DNA of 64,000 bases from Chitinophagaceae bacterium (lineage in GTDB: Bacteria; Bacteroidota; Bacteroidia; Chitinophagales; Chitinophagaceae). The notes below the pieces were generated by a model. It made no database searches, was not told the origin of the DNA, and worked only from the letters and a program-made list of their open reading frames with translations. This document shows positions 44,232-53,226 of this stretch, one piece after another; position 1 is the first letter of the stretch, and every line of letters starts with the position of its first letter. Both the position numbers and the translations under genes were made by a program. The DNA lies in the NCBI GenBank assembly GCA_019638625.1, contig JAHBTK010000002.1, positions 868,001-932,000 of the forward strand, read 5' to 3'.

Positions 44232-46349
44232 TTACCCGGCCGCATGAGCCGGGTCCGCCATTTGTAAGAATTCGTTTTCGTTGATAATTTTAACCGTTTC
44301 TATTTTTTTTGCTTTTTCCAGTTTAGACCCTGCATCTTCGCCTACCACCAGGTAATTCAGCTTGCTGCTGACACTGCCTACGATCTTCCCGCCGTTTTGC
44401 TCCACCAATGCTTCGGCTTCAGTTCTTTTTAGCTTATGAAGGGTACCTGTAAATAAAAAAGTCTGCCCGGTGAAATTACCCCCTGTAGCCAGATCTTTTT
44501 TGGTATTATTAAACTGTAGTCCCAGCGCTTCCAACCTCATCAGCAGTTCCAGGTTTTGTTCGTTATGAAAAAACTGGTAAATACTGCCGGCAACTTTCGG
44601 ACCAATATCCTCCAGTTCCTGAAGATTTTCCACGCTATAGCCCTTCAATTCATATAAGTTACTGATACGGTTCGCCAGTACTTTGGAGGTGTTTTCGCCC
44701 ACAAACCGGATTCCCAGCGCATATAACAGACGGTACAGCGGCTGTTTTTTGGATGCTTCTATAGCCGCCTGCATGTTGGCCACGCTGCGGGTCCCAAATC
44801 CTTCCAGACCTTTAATTGTATCAAAGGGTAAAGTATAGATGCCCGGTATGTCTTTCAGCAATCCCAGCGTATATAATTTTCTTACAATGGCATCTCCGAA
44901 ACCCCGTATGTCCATCGCATCTTTACTATTAAAATGAATGATGCGTTCCACTATCTGTGCCTCGCAGTTATTGCTGTTATTACATCTCCATACGGCTTCG
45001 TCTTCCGTTTTTACCAGTAGGTGCCCGCATACAGGGCAGGTTACCGGGAATATAATGGGTCTTTCAGTTCCGTTGCGCAGTTCCGGAAAAGATTTGACAA
45101 CCTGGGGAATAACGTCGCCCGACCGTTCTATCAAAACGGTGTCTCCTAACTGCAGGTTCTTTTCCCTGATATAGTCCTCATTGTGAATGGAGATACTACC
45201 CACCGTTACGCCCCCCACATTTACAGGCTCTATTTTGGCCACCGGCGTAATGGCTCCGGTTCTGCCTACCTGGAACTCAACCCCGGTTAGCCTGCTGGTT
45301 CCCTGCCGGGCTTTAAATTTAAATGCGATGGCCCAACGGGGATGGTGAGACGTCATACCCATCCTGTCCTGTATTTCCAATTGATTTACTTTCACTACCA
45401 TACCGTCTATTTCATAAGGGAGGTGGTCTCTTTGCATTTCAAATTCCTCACAGTACCTGATCACATCCTGTATTCCTCTAAACACTCTTTTTTCCTGCTG
45501 AGGGCTTCTGAAGCCCAGTTCCCATAACATTTGCAGGGTTCCGGAGTGTGTCTTTAAACTTTCCGGCTGCTCTGCACCGGTTTGCAGGGTCACATCGCTC
45601 ACATTATACAAAAACGCTTCCAGGTTTCGACGGCTAACTTCTTTGGGATCTTTTATTCTGAGCGAACCGGCGGCGGCATTCCTGGGATTTGCCAACCGTT
45701 CCAGCCCCATCTCCTCCTGCATATCGTTATAGGCTGCAAAATTGTCTTTGCTCATCAACACTTCTCCGCGGATCTCTATTTGCTGTATGTGGTACCCGGA
45801 GAAGCGTGCCGACAAAGGCACAGACCTTATCTGCCGTATATTGATGGTAATATCATCGCCGGTTACTCCGTCGCCCCTGGTGGCCCCCCGCAACAGCATA
45901 TCGTTTTCGTAGATAAGAGAAATACTGGCTCCGTCAAATTTTGGTTCCACACAATATTCTATTTCCGAAAGTCCGCTCAGTTCCCTGGCCTTACGGTCAA
46001 AATCCAGCAGGTCTTCCGCGTTATAGGAGTTGTCCAGCGACAGCATGGGCACCAGGTGCTGCACTTTGGGAAAATCTTTTATCAGTCCCCTGGCCACCCG
46101 TTGCGTGGGTGAATCCGGGGTAACCATATCCGGATATTCCTGTTCAATCTTTTCCAGCGCTTTATAAAGGGTATCATATTCGCCGTCAGCAATCAGGGGG
46201 TTACTGATAACATAATACCTGTATTCATGAAACCGGAGAATATCGCGGAGAAGTTCCAGTGAGTTTGTTGTCATATTGCCATGCTGCGCCTGTTGCAACA
46301 GCACTATCGTCTCTTCCTGTAGGTGCTGTGTTTGTTCATTGTTATACAT
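44232..46349 (-). CDS. ligA: NAD-dependent DNA ligase LigA
   Basis: Seals nicks in replication and repair using NAD. From the ATG at 46349 it has 705 residues; an earlier in-frame ATG at 46394 adds 15 residues without family support, and a later one ten codons in is also possible. Domains in order: Ia (HEYRYYVISNPLIADGEYD), adenylation with the AMP-accepting Lys137 in EPKFDGAS, OB fold (FKARQGTSRLTGVEFQVGRTGA), Cys4 zinc finger (CPVCGH...CNNSNNCEAQ), helix-hairpin-helix repeats (about 500-580) and C-terminal BRCT (FTGQTFLFTGTLHKLKR). All key residues are present and the length is normal. It is transcribed towards the NUMOD4-HNH gene. Confidence 0.95.
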   Translation of the reverse strand: MYNNEQTQHLQEETIVLLQQAQHGNMTTNSLELLRDILRFHEYRYYVISNPLIADGEYDTLYKALEKIEQEYPDMVTPDSPTQRVARGLIKDFPKVQHLVPMLSLDNSYNAEDLLDFDRKARELSGLSEIEYCVEPKFDGASISLIYENDMLLRGATRGDGVTGDDITINIRQIRSVPLSARFSGYHIQQIEIRGEVLMSKDNFAAYNDMQEEMGLERLANPRNAAAGSLRIKDPKEVSRRNLEAFLYNVSDVTLQTGAEQPESLKTHSGTLQMLWELGFRSPQQEKRVFRGIQDVIRYCEEFEMQRDHLPYEIDGMVVKVNQLEIQDRMGMTSHHPRWAIAFKFKARQGTSRLTGVEFQVGRTGAITPVAKIEPVNVGGVTVGSISIHNEDYIREKNLQLGDTVLIERSGDVIPQVVKSFPELRNGTERPIIFPVTCPVCGHLLVKTEDEAVWRCNNSNNCEAQIVERIIHFNSKDAMDIRGFGDAIVRKLYTLGLLKDIPGIYTLPFDTIKGLEGFGTRSVANMQAAIEASKKQPLYRLLYALGIRFVGENTSKVLANRISNLYELKGYSVENLQELEDIGPKVAGSIYQFFHNEQNLELLMRLEALGLQFNNTKKDLATGGNFTGQTFLFTGTLHKLKRTEAEALVEQNGGKIVGSVSSKLNYLVVGEDAGSKLEKAKKIETVKIINENEFLQMADPAHAAG

Positions 46350-46525
46350 TACCTGCCATTTGGTTTGTAAATGTATTAATAAAGTATCAAGCAACGGGTT
46401 GAGCGCTTGAAATATTCCGTATAAACATGCCCGGCAATACAGTTACATATCGCTTTGATGAATAGCAGAACTCATGATATTCAATAGTAATCACTATTTC
46501 CACTATTTTTGAAGAAATCCATTTT

Positions 46526-49243
46526 TTGAAAAGACTGCTTTCGGTTCTTCTGTTGCATGTACTGGTGTGTACCTGCGTTGCCCAGCAACCATACTGGCAG
46601 CAGCAGGTGAGCTACCGGATAGATGCGCATTTAGATGACAGGGCACATGCATTAGATGGTTTCGCCAAGATACAATACAGCAATCGCTCACCAGATACAC
46701 TCCATTATATATGGATGCACCTGTGGGCGAACGCATTCAAAAACGACCGGACAGCTTACAGCGACCAGGCTATACAAAACGGTGATACCCGGTTTTATTT
46801 TTCGGAACCGGACCAGCGGGGTTATATCAATCAACTGGACTTCCGGATTGATGAAGTCTATGTGCCGGTTGAAGACCATCCCGAACACCAGGACATCGTG
46901 AAGTTACTCCTGCCCGCTCCATTGATACCCGGACAAACGATCACCATTACCACTCCGTTTCATGTGAAAATTCCCTACAATTTTTCTGAAGGAGGGCATA
47001 CCGGACAGGTCTATGAAATGGACCAGTGGTGGTATCCCCAACCGGCGGTATACGACAGGGAAGGATGGCATGAGATGCCCTGGCTTACCCGGGGAAGGCC
47101 CTATACATATCCTGCTTCTTTTGACGTTTCTATTTCGCTGCCTTCCAACTATGTGGTAGTGGCCCCCGGCGATATGCCTGATGACGCGGAAAAGGCCTGG
47201 CTGCTGCAAAGAGCGGATTTTGACTGGAAAGAAATTAAACAGCGGGTGAAACTCAAAGGCGGGACCTATAAAACGGTCCGCCAACAGTTCCCCAAATCGG
47301 ACACAACATCTAAAACCCTTCGTTTCGTATTGAAAGAGGGATATGGCTTTTCATGGATAGCAGACAAAAGGTTCCGCATGACAGCGGATACTTTACAACT
47401 ATCGGGAAGGGATATACGAATCAACTATTACCGTCTGCCCGGGCAAAAACAATCCATAAATATGGACGAATTGAAGCAGGCGATCCGCTTTTATGACCAC
47501 CATATTACCGGTTATCCCGGAACTGAGTTGAATATTGTTCAGTCAGGAAAGAATAAAACCCATTCCGGTGGAATACAAATAAGAAGCGATAGCGATATCC
47601 CGGAACTCGTTTCACAGATGTGGTTCCAACAGGTGGTAGGCAGCAATCCCAGAGCGTGCCCCTGGATGAGCAACGGGCTGGCTACATGGTATGACAACGC
47701 ATACCGCAGAAATAGCGGGGAACAGACTACCCGGGGAAAAATACAGAAAATAGCGCTGGCGTCACAGATCGCGATAAGGAAGGATCAACCCGCCAACCTG
47801 GAAGCGCCGGCATATACCCCTGTAAATTACCGGTTATCCACCGGCACAAAAACTGCTGCATGGCTGGCGGTACTGCAAAACAAATCGGGGGCAGACCTGG
47901 AAAAAGTATTGGCAACGTATAGCCGTCAATGGAAGTTCCGACAGGCATATCCTGCGGATTTCCACCACCTGGTAGACAGTTTCAGTAAAGGCCAAACAAA
48001 TGAAACATGGAACCTGTTATCTGCAACGGGTAACCTTACCCCCTCTGCTGAAAGAAAAACAAAATTTGTTTTCATTGGTAAAACGGATGCTGAAAACAAA
48101 TACCGTTATATAGGACTGGCGCCGGCACTGGGTTATAACCATTACGACAAACTGATGTTCGGTGCGGTGATACACAACTACCAGTTGCCACCCACACCCT
48201 TAAAGTTCTTTATTGCGCTTATGTATGCAACAGGCAGCAGGAAACTGAACGGAATAGGCCGGTTGTCCTATACCGGTTATCCGCAAAGTATATTATATAG
48301 CTGGGAAGCGGGACTGGACCTCGCTAAATTCACTTATAACCGGTTTACCGATGAAGAGGGGCATTCCACAAGACTTGGTTTCAGCAAACTGGCTCCTTAT
48401 ATTCAACTGAACCTGCGCAATGATGATCCCCGCCGCACAAGATCATCGTACCTTCGGCTGAAGCACTATTTTATACAGGAAGAAAATTTTCAATTTCAAT
48501 ACGATTCCCTGGCACAGAAAATGACGGTAGACGCCGTAAGCTCTTCGCGAACTTTCGGACAAATAAAACTGGTGATGGCGGACTCCCGCGTATTGTATCC
48601 CTACCACCTGGAACTGCAGTTCGAAAATGCAAAGGATTTCGGGCGGCTGGCTTTTACGGGTAATTATTTTTTCAACTACCCCAAAGGCGGAGGACTGGAA
48701 TTGAGAGGCTTCGCAGGTAAATTTTTCCATTTCGGCAGCAGGAATTATAACAATTCCCGCTATTACCTGAATATGACAGCCCCCAACGGCGGAGAAGATT
48801 ATGCCTATAGTAATTACTTTATCGGCAGAAGTGAGTTCCGCGGGTGGATGTCGCAACAGGTAATGATGCGGGACGGGGGCTTTAAGGTGAGAACGGATCT
48901 GTTGGGGAATAAAACAGGGAGAACAGATAACTGGTTGATGGCGCTTAACCTGCACAGTAGTATTCACCCCAAAATACCCCTCAGGGTATTCGCTGATCTC
49001 GGTACTTTCAGCGATGCCTGGGCGGCGGAATCTGACCAGCCAAGACTCCTGTACGATGCCGGGCTACAGTTGTCGCTGCTGAAAAATACGGTGAATATTT
49101 ATGTGCCTTTGTTATACAGCAATGTATACCGCGACTATTTCAGGTTGTATGCCGGTTTCTGGCAACGGATCTCTTTCAGCATCGATATACAATCTATAAC
49201 GTTTAAAAAATTGCATTCTCACTTTCGTCACCATGGGCTCTAA
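46526..49243 (+). CDS. M1-like (gluzincin-fold) protein lacking the zinc-binding motif
   Basis: Exported protein of 905 residues starting with TTG (signal peptide MKRLLSVLLLHVLVCTCVAQ; no ATG is available in frame). The N-terminal beta domain (about 25-230; DALDGFAKIQYSNRS type) matches M1 aminopeptidase-like proteins of Bacteroidota. At the place of HExxH...E the sequence reads ELVSQMWFQQVVGS (360-373) and WMSNGLATWYDN, so both His, the Glu and the third ligand are replaced. The C-terminal half (about 510-905) consists of repeated beta strands that look like an outer-membrane barrel. It is most likely a non-catalytic binding or transport protein. It overlaps the next gene by 11 bases. Confidence 0.82.
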   Translation: MKRLLSVLLLHVLVCTCVAQQPYWQQQVSYRIDAHLDDRAHALDGFAKIQYSNRSPDTLHYIWMHLWANAFKNDRTAYSDQAIQNGDTRFYFSEPDQRGYINQLDFRIDEVYVPVEDHPEHQDIVKLLLPAPLIPGQTITITTPFHVKIPYNFSEGGHTGQVYEMDQWWYPQPAVYDREGWHEMPWLTRGRPYTYPASFDVSISLPSNYVVVAPGDMPDDAEKAWLLQRADFDWKEIKQRVKLKGGTYKTVRQQFPKSDTTSKTLRFVLKEGYGFSWIADKRFRMTADTLQLSGRDIRINYYRLPGQKQSINMDELKQAIRFYDHHITGYPGTELNIVQSGKNKTHSGGIQIRSDSDIPELVSQMWFQQVVGSNPRACPWMSNGLATWYDNAYRRNSGEQTTRGKIQKIALASQIAIRKDQPANLEAPAYTPVNYRLSTGTKTAAWLAVLQNKSGADLEKVLATYSRQWKFRQAYPADFHHLVDSFSKGQTNETWNLLSATGNLTPSAERKTKFVFIGKTDAENKYRYIGLAPALGYNHYDKLMFGAVIHNYQLPPTPLKFFIALMYATGSRKLNGIGRLSYTGYPQSILYSWEAGLDLAKFTYNRFTDEEGHSTRLGFSKLAPYIQLNLRNDDPRRTRSSYLRLKHYFIQEENFQFQYDSLAQKMTVDAVSSSRTFGQIKLVMADSRVLYPYHLELQFENAKDFGRLAFTGNYFFNYPKGGGLELRGFAGKFFHFGSRNYNNSRYYLNMTAPNGGEDYAYSNYFIGRSEFRGWMSQQVMMRDGGFKVRTDLLGNKTGRTDNWLMALNLHSSIHPKIPLRVFADLGTFSDAWAAESDQPRLLYDAGLQLSLLKNTVNIYVPLLYSNVYRDYFRLYAGFWQRISFSIDIQSITFKKLHSHFRHHGL

Positions 49244-50156
49244 TGTACAATACCTGCAGCGGCACGAGATCGACGCAAAAAGATGGGATGAATGCATCAC
49301 CCAGTCCGACAATGGATTAATATATGCCCATAGCTGGTGGCTGGATGCGCTGGCGGACAACTGGTGTGCGTTGGTATGGAACAATTACGAGGCCGTAATG
49401 CCCCTGACCTGGAGAAAAAAATTGGGTATCAGGTATCTTTATCAACCCTGGTTTACGGCTACGCTGGGGATGTTTCAAAAAAAAGGAGCTGCAGAATCTC
49501 TTGCTGATTTTCTCCCGGCCGTTCCCGCTCCATTCCGGTATTGGGATATTGATATCAATGAAGCCAACCACGTGGCCGGTTTTGCTGATAAAAAGCCGGA
49601 AACATGGCAACGAACAAACATGGTGATACCTCAAGGCTCTTATGCGCATGCGCGTGAACGTTATAGCCGGCTGGCAAAACGAAAAATAAAAAAAGCAGTT
49701 GAAGCCGGGCTTGTTATTTCAGAGGCGGCCGGCATCGAAGAAGTGGTGACGAGGTACCGGGAAAACTACGGCAGCCGCCATCCTGCCATCCGGGAAAAAG
49801 ATTACCGGCAATTGATTACCGGCTGTACGGTTGCCCGTGAGAAAGGCTATGTTACCTGTTACACCGCCGCACAACCGGATGGGCAGATTTTGGGATTTTA
49901 CCTGCTGCTGCACGATGACCGTTTTTCCTATTCCCTTTTGGGCGGTAGTACGGCAGCCGGAAAAAAAGCCGGCGCCTTTCACCTGTTAACTGACAGGGCC
50001 ATAAAAGACACGATGGACCATAACCGCAGTTTTCGTTTTGAGGGATCGGATATTCCTGGCATCGCGTTCTTCAACCGGCAGTTCGGCCCAGAAACGGTTA
50101 CCTACCTGCACCTGAGAAGGAATACCCTTCCGTTTCCTTTAAATATCTTAAAATGA
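49233..50156 (+). CDS. GNAT/FemAB-like acyltransferase
   Basis: A 307-residue cytoplasmic protein. The arrangement of two GNAT-like halves (about 10-140 and 150-290), with SRLAKRKIKKAVEAGL and GQILGFYLLLHDDRFSYSLLGGS, resembles FemAB/BioF2-like acetyltransferases that transfer amino-acyl or acyl groups, often to cell-wall or surface molecules. The start overlaps the upstream barrel-protein gene by 11 bases, so the two are likely co-transcribed. The acceptor is unknown. The 3' end is followed directly by the rearranged region at 50160-51533. Confidence 0.75.
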   Translation: MGSNVQYLQRHEIDAKRWDECITQSDNGLIYAHSWWLDALADNWCALVWNNYEAVMPLTWRKKLGIRYLYQPWFTATLGMFQKKGAAESLADFLPAVPAPFRYWDIDINEANHVAGFADKKPETWQRTNMVIPQGSYAHARERYSRLAKRKIKKAVEAGLVISEAAGIEEVVTRYRENYGSRHPAIREKDYRQLITGCTVAREKGYVTCYTAAQPDGQILGFYLLLHDDRFSYSLLGGSTAAGKKAGAFHLLTDRAIKDTMDHNRSFRFEGSDIPGIAFFNRQFGPETVTYLHLRRNTLPFPLNILK

Positions 50157-50317
50157 TTTTTGACAGGAAACCAACTTATTCAAAACAGCGGTCGCAGGCG
50201 CAGCCCTTCAATCCCTATGGCCCATAGCTGGCCTGCTGCCTTACCGGACAGTGCCGAAATGTTTGTGCAAAGAATAACTTATCTTTACGAAGACCCTGTG
50301 CGTACCGGTTTTGTTGA

Positions 50318-50817
50318 ACATGCCGGCGGTGCCTTCGCAGCCGGATATTATTGTTTCAACTATTGAGCCTGTGGAAGATTTGTACGGAGCCGTGAGGGCT
50401 GATTATGCAGCCTGCCTCTGGAAGCCCGCTGTGAATACTTCTTATGAGGGTAAACCACTGCGGATCAGGGGGCGAACTTTTAAAGAAGGATTAGGCATGC
50501 GTGCCAATGCGTACACAAGGCTGAATCTGAAACCCGAATGGAAACGTTTCGTTGCACTCGCTGGTGTTGACGATAATATGTTAACGGTGGAGAATGGCCG
50601 AAATATTGCTATGTATCCCAAAATAGTTTTTAAAATATTTATTGACGGGAACCTGGTAGCAGAAAGCCCCGTAATGCGCATCTCGCAGGAGCCCTGGCGT
50701 TTTGATGTGCCGATCCCTGCAGGTAGTCGCCAGATCGTGTTGGTTTGCGACGATGGCGGTAAAACAAGTCCTTATAATCTTGGGAACTGGGTGAATGCCG
50801 GGTTTTGTGAAAAATGA
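50318..50817 (+). pseudogene. Duplicated 3' fragment of the isochorismatase-NPCBM gene
   Basis: The frame from about 50324 to the stop at 50817 encodes MPAVPSQPDIIVSTIEPVED and onward through GFCEK, identical except for one residue (Val for Ala in DLYGAVRADY) to the C-terminal 165 residues of the protein encoded at 51534-53108. This is an NPCBM-like carbohydrate-binding domain. It lacks the catalytic part, a signal peptide and a start of its own, so it is a pseudogene fragment unless read from the ATG at 50324. Confidence 0.8.
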
Positions 50818-50935
50818 TTTTGGGTACAGCCTGTTTCAATACCTTTTAAACTTAAGATGTTGTATAACAAATTATTCCCCGGCATCCTTTTATTGTTCTC
50901 TGTCCTGTATACAAACGGCAGCGATCTGAATGCTT
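50318..50935 (+). repeat. 618-bp direct duplication, copy A
   Basis: This block is repeated at 52609-53226 with an offset of 2291 bases and about seven differences (for example T50393 against C52684). It carries the 3' end of the isochorismatase-CBM gene, the intergenic spacer and the first 26 codons of the downstream glycosidase-like gene. The matching starts at ACATGCCGG and ends at CTGAATGCTT. It is a recent segmental duplication whose copy A is disconnected from the rest of both genes. Confidence 0.9.
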
Positions 50936-50937
50936 AA
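50857..50937 (+). pseudogene. Duplicated 5' end of the glycosidase-like gene
   Basis: ATG at 50857 opens the signal peptide MLYNKLFPGILLLFSVLYTN of the gene at 53148, then diverges (GSDLNA) and stops at 50937 when the duplication ends. It is a non-functional copy. Confidence 0.8.
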
Positions 50938-51284
50938 GTCGCACCGGGGTCTTCATTCAAAGCTGTTGCGGGCAGCTATGAAACCCTGGTGCTGAGGGAT
51001 TCGCCCGGAGTATCCCCTTTCACGCAATTACAAAAAAAAGTACTCTTGCCTCGTCACTGCAATACCGCGGCAGGGTTGTATTAAATTATTAAGAATGTTA
51101 GAACGGGAGAAGCAGTCCCCCGTGAACTAAGAATATGCTGCTGCAATCATCCTGTAAACCATTTACTTCATGTTAATATCAAACAATTCTTTGGGTAAAA
51201 TACAGGACTTTCCATTTGCAAACGATGCATTGTTTTGTAACAGGGTGATGTTGCTAAAACCAACATCCCGGTAAATACAAAGCA
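50938..51284. other. Degenerate stretch, no gene recognised
   Basis: After the end of copy A the plus strand gives short open stretches such as SFKAVAGSYETLVLRDSP and FTQLQKKVLLPRHCN broken by stops. They look like decayed coding DNA but I cannot assign a family. GATGTTG (51247-51253) and CAACATC (51261-51267) form a perfect 7-base inverted repeat just before the SDR fragment and may be an old operator. Confidence 0.5.
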
Positions 51285-51448
51285 ATGCAACTACGTGGTA
51301 AAACAGCCAATGTAACAGGTGGTACACATGGTATAGACGCGGCTACGGCTATTCAATTGGCGCAACAGGCGGAGGCATTGCGCTAATAGCCCGTAATGAA
51401 GGAAATGGAACAGTACAGAAAAAAATTGAAGCGTTGGGTGTACCCTAA
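51285..51448 (+). pseudogene. Short-chain dehydrogenase/reductase (SDR), N-terminal fragment
   Basis: ATG at 51285 gives MQLRGKTANVTGGTHGIDAA and TAIQLAQQ, the Rossmann glycine motif of SDR enzymes (TGGTxGI). After a frameshift near 51370 the family continues as GGGIALIARNEGNGTVQKKI and EALGV before a stop at 51446-51448. About 55 codons remain of a usual 250, so this is a truncated, frameshifted remnant. Confidence 0.78.
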
Positions 51449-51533
51449 TGTTACAACCCTTGACATTTTTTCTTAGCGATCATAACGATATTCCCGAAGC
51501 CAGGTCATTTTTACCTCTCAATAAAACTACTAT

Positions 51534-53108
51534 ATGATGAAAAAAAGTATCCTTTCTGTATGCATGGTATTGATATGCCTTGCTGTTTATAGAACTCTTC
51601 CCGCGCAGTCAAAAGCTTTTCCGCTCACCATGCACGTGCGCGACCCGGTAACAAAACAGTTAATAACAGATATAAAACAGGTGGATGCCTCCCACATCGG
51701 AATTGTGATTATAGATCCCTGGAATTATCATTGGTGCATGACATGGACGGAACAGGTGGGCGGAATGGCAACCCGAATGAACCGGGCGCTTGACTGTGCG
51801 AGGAGCCTGGGCATACAGGTGATGTGGGCTCCCACAGATGTTGCGAGCATGTATTCGGGTTGGCCGCAACGGCAAAGGGCAATGGCTGTTCCTTACAGCG
51901 AGGTTCCCAACAATCGAAATTATTCCTGCACCTTTACTACCCCTTTTGATGATTGTATGTGCGGTCCCGGCATTTACTGCAAACTTAACTACGGCCACGA
52001 TGCTATCAATCCGGATATAAAAATTGCGGAGGAAGACCTGATCGTTGCTGGTACAAAAGAATTGTATTCACTATGTAAAACAAGAGGAATAACACATCTT
52101 ATTTATTTTGGAGGCGCTACTAATATCTGTATATCGGAGAAACCCGAAGGGTTGACCTATATGTACGGCGCCGGACTGGAAACGATATTCGCCCGCGATA
52201 TGGCTTTTGCTATGACAGTCTATAACCCCGCTACTAATTATACTCCCAGTAAGGGAAACGAACAGGCTGCAGACGACCTGGAGCGCGCCGGTATCCCAAC
52301 CATCCTTTTTGCTGATGCATTGCGCAGGTTGGGTATATGGAAAGATGACTGGATCACAGAACCGGTGCGTATTACTCCTGCCGGTGCTATGGATCGTCCG
52401 TATTTTTTTGAAAACACGGAAACTATTACTATGGAAATTCCTTATGTAAAAGATGCCGTGATCCGGTATACAACAGATGGCTCAGCTCCAACGGCATTGT
52501 CGCCGCGATACGATCGTCCTTTTGTATTGCAGAAAACTACTACCGTAAGAACGGCTGCTTTCCACGGAAACAAAAAAGTTTCTTTAGATGGCAACGCCTA
52601 CTTTGTACACATGCCGGCGGTGCCTTCGCAGCCGGATATTATTGTTTCAACTATTGAGCCTGTGGAAGATTTGTACGGAGCCGCGAGGGCTGATTATGCA
52701 GCCTGCCTCTGGAAGCCCGCTGTGAATACTTCTTATGAGGGTAAACCACTGCGGATCAGGGGGCGAACTTTTAAAGAAGGATTAGGCATGCGTGCCAATG
52801 CGTACACGAGGCTGAATCTGAAACCCGAATGGAAACGTTTCGTTGCACTCGCTGGTGTTGACGATAATATGTTAACGGTGGAGAATGGCCGAAATATTGC
52901 TATGTATCCCAAAATAGTTTTTAAAATATTTATTGACGGGAACCTGGTAGCAGAAAGCCCCGTAATGCGCATCTCGCAGGAGCCCTGGCGTTTTGATGTG
53001 CCGATCCCTGCAGGCAGTCGCCAGATCGTGTTGGTTTGCGACGATGGCGGTAAAACAAGCCCTTATAATCTTGGGAACTGGGTGAATGCCGGGTTTTGTG
53101 AAAAATGA
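51534..53108 (+). CDS. Secreted isochorismatase-like hydrolase with chitobiase-C and NPCBM-like domains
   Basis: A 524-residue exported protein (signal peptide MMKKSILSVCMVLICLAVYR...LPAQ). Residues about 35-270 are a cysteine-hydrolase (isochorismatase-like) domain: the catalytic Asp in GIVIIDPWNYHW and the nucleophile Cys in GGATNICIS. Residues about 290-355 resemble the chitobiase/beta-hexosaminidase C-terminal fold (IRYTTDGSAPTALSPRYDRP). The last 165 residues look like an NPCBM galactose-binding-like module (RGRTFKEGLGMRANAY). The combination of a secreted isochorismatase-type fold with carbohydrate-binding modules is unusual. The downstream glycosidase-like gene starts 39 bases later. 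The 3' part is duplicated at 50318. Confidence 0.82.
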   Translation: MMKKSILSVCMVLICLAVYRTLPAQSKAFPLTMHVRDPVTKQLITDIKQVDASHIGIVIIDPWNYHWCMTWTEQVGGMATRMNRALDCARSLGIQVMWAPTDVASMYSGWPQRQRAMAVPYSEVPNNRNYSCTFTTPFDDCMCGPGIYCKLNYGHDAINPDIKIAEEDLIVAGTKELYSLCKTRGITHLIYFGGATNICISEKPEGLTYMYGAGLETIFARDMAFAMTVYNPATNYTPSKGNEQAADDLERAGIPTILFADALRRLGIWKDDWITEPVRITPAGAMDRPYFFENTETITMEIPYVKDAVIRYTTDGSAPTALSPRYDRPFVLQKTTTVRTAAFHGNKKVSLDGNAYFVHMPAVPSQPDIIVSTIEPVEDLYGAARADYAACLWKPAVNTSYEGKPLRIRGRTFKEGLGMRANAYTRLNLKPEWKRFVALAGVDDNMLTVENGRNIAMYPKIVFKIFIDGNLVAESPVMRISQEPWRFDVPIPAGSRQIVLVCDDGGKTSPYNLGNWVNAGFCEK

Positions 53109-53226
53109 TTTTGGGTACAGCCTGTTTCAATACCTTTTAAACTTAAGATGTTGTATAACAAATTATTCCCCGGCATCCTTTTATTGTTCTCTGTCCTGTA
53201 TACAAATGGCAGAGGTCTGAATGCTT
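52609..53226 (+). repeat. 618-bp direct duplication, copy B (in functional context)
   Basis: The intact-context partner of 50318-50935. It spans the end of the isochorismatase-CBM gene, the 39-base spacer and the start of the glycosidase-like gene, both of which read through without breaks. Homologous recombination between the copies would delete 2291 bases including the whole isochorismatase domain. Confidence 0.9.
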
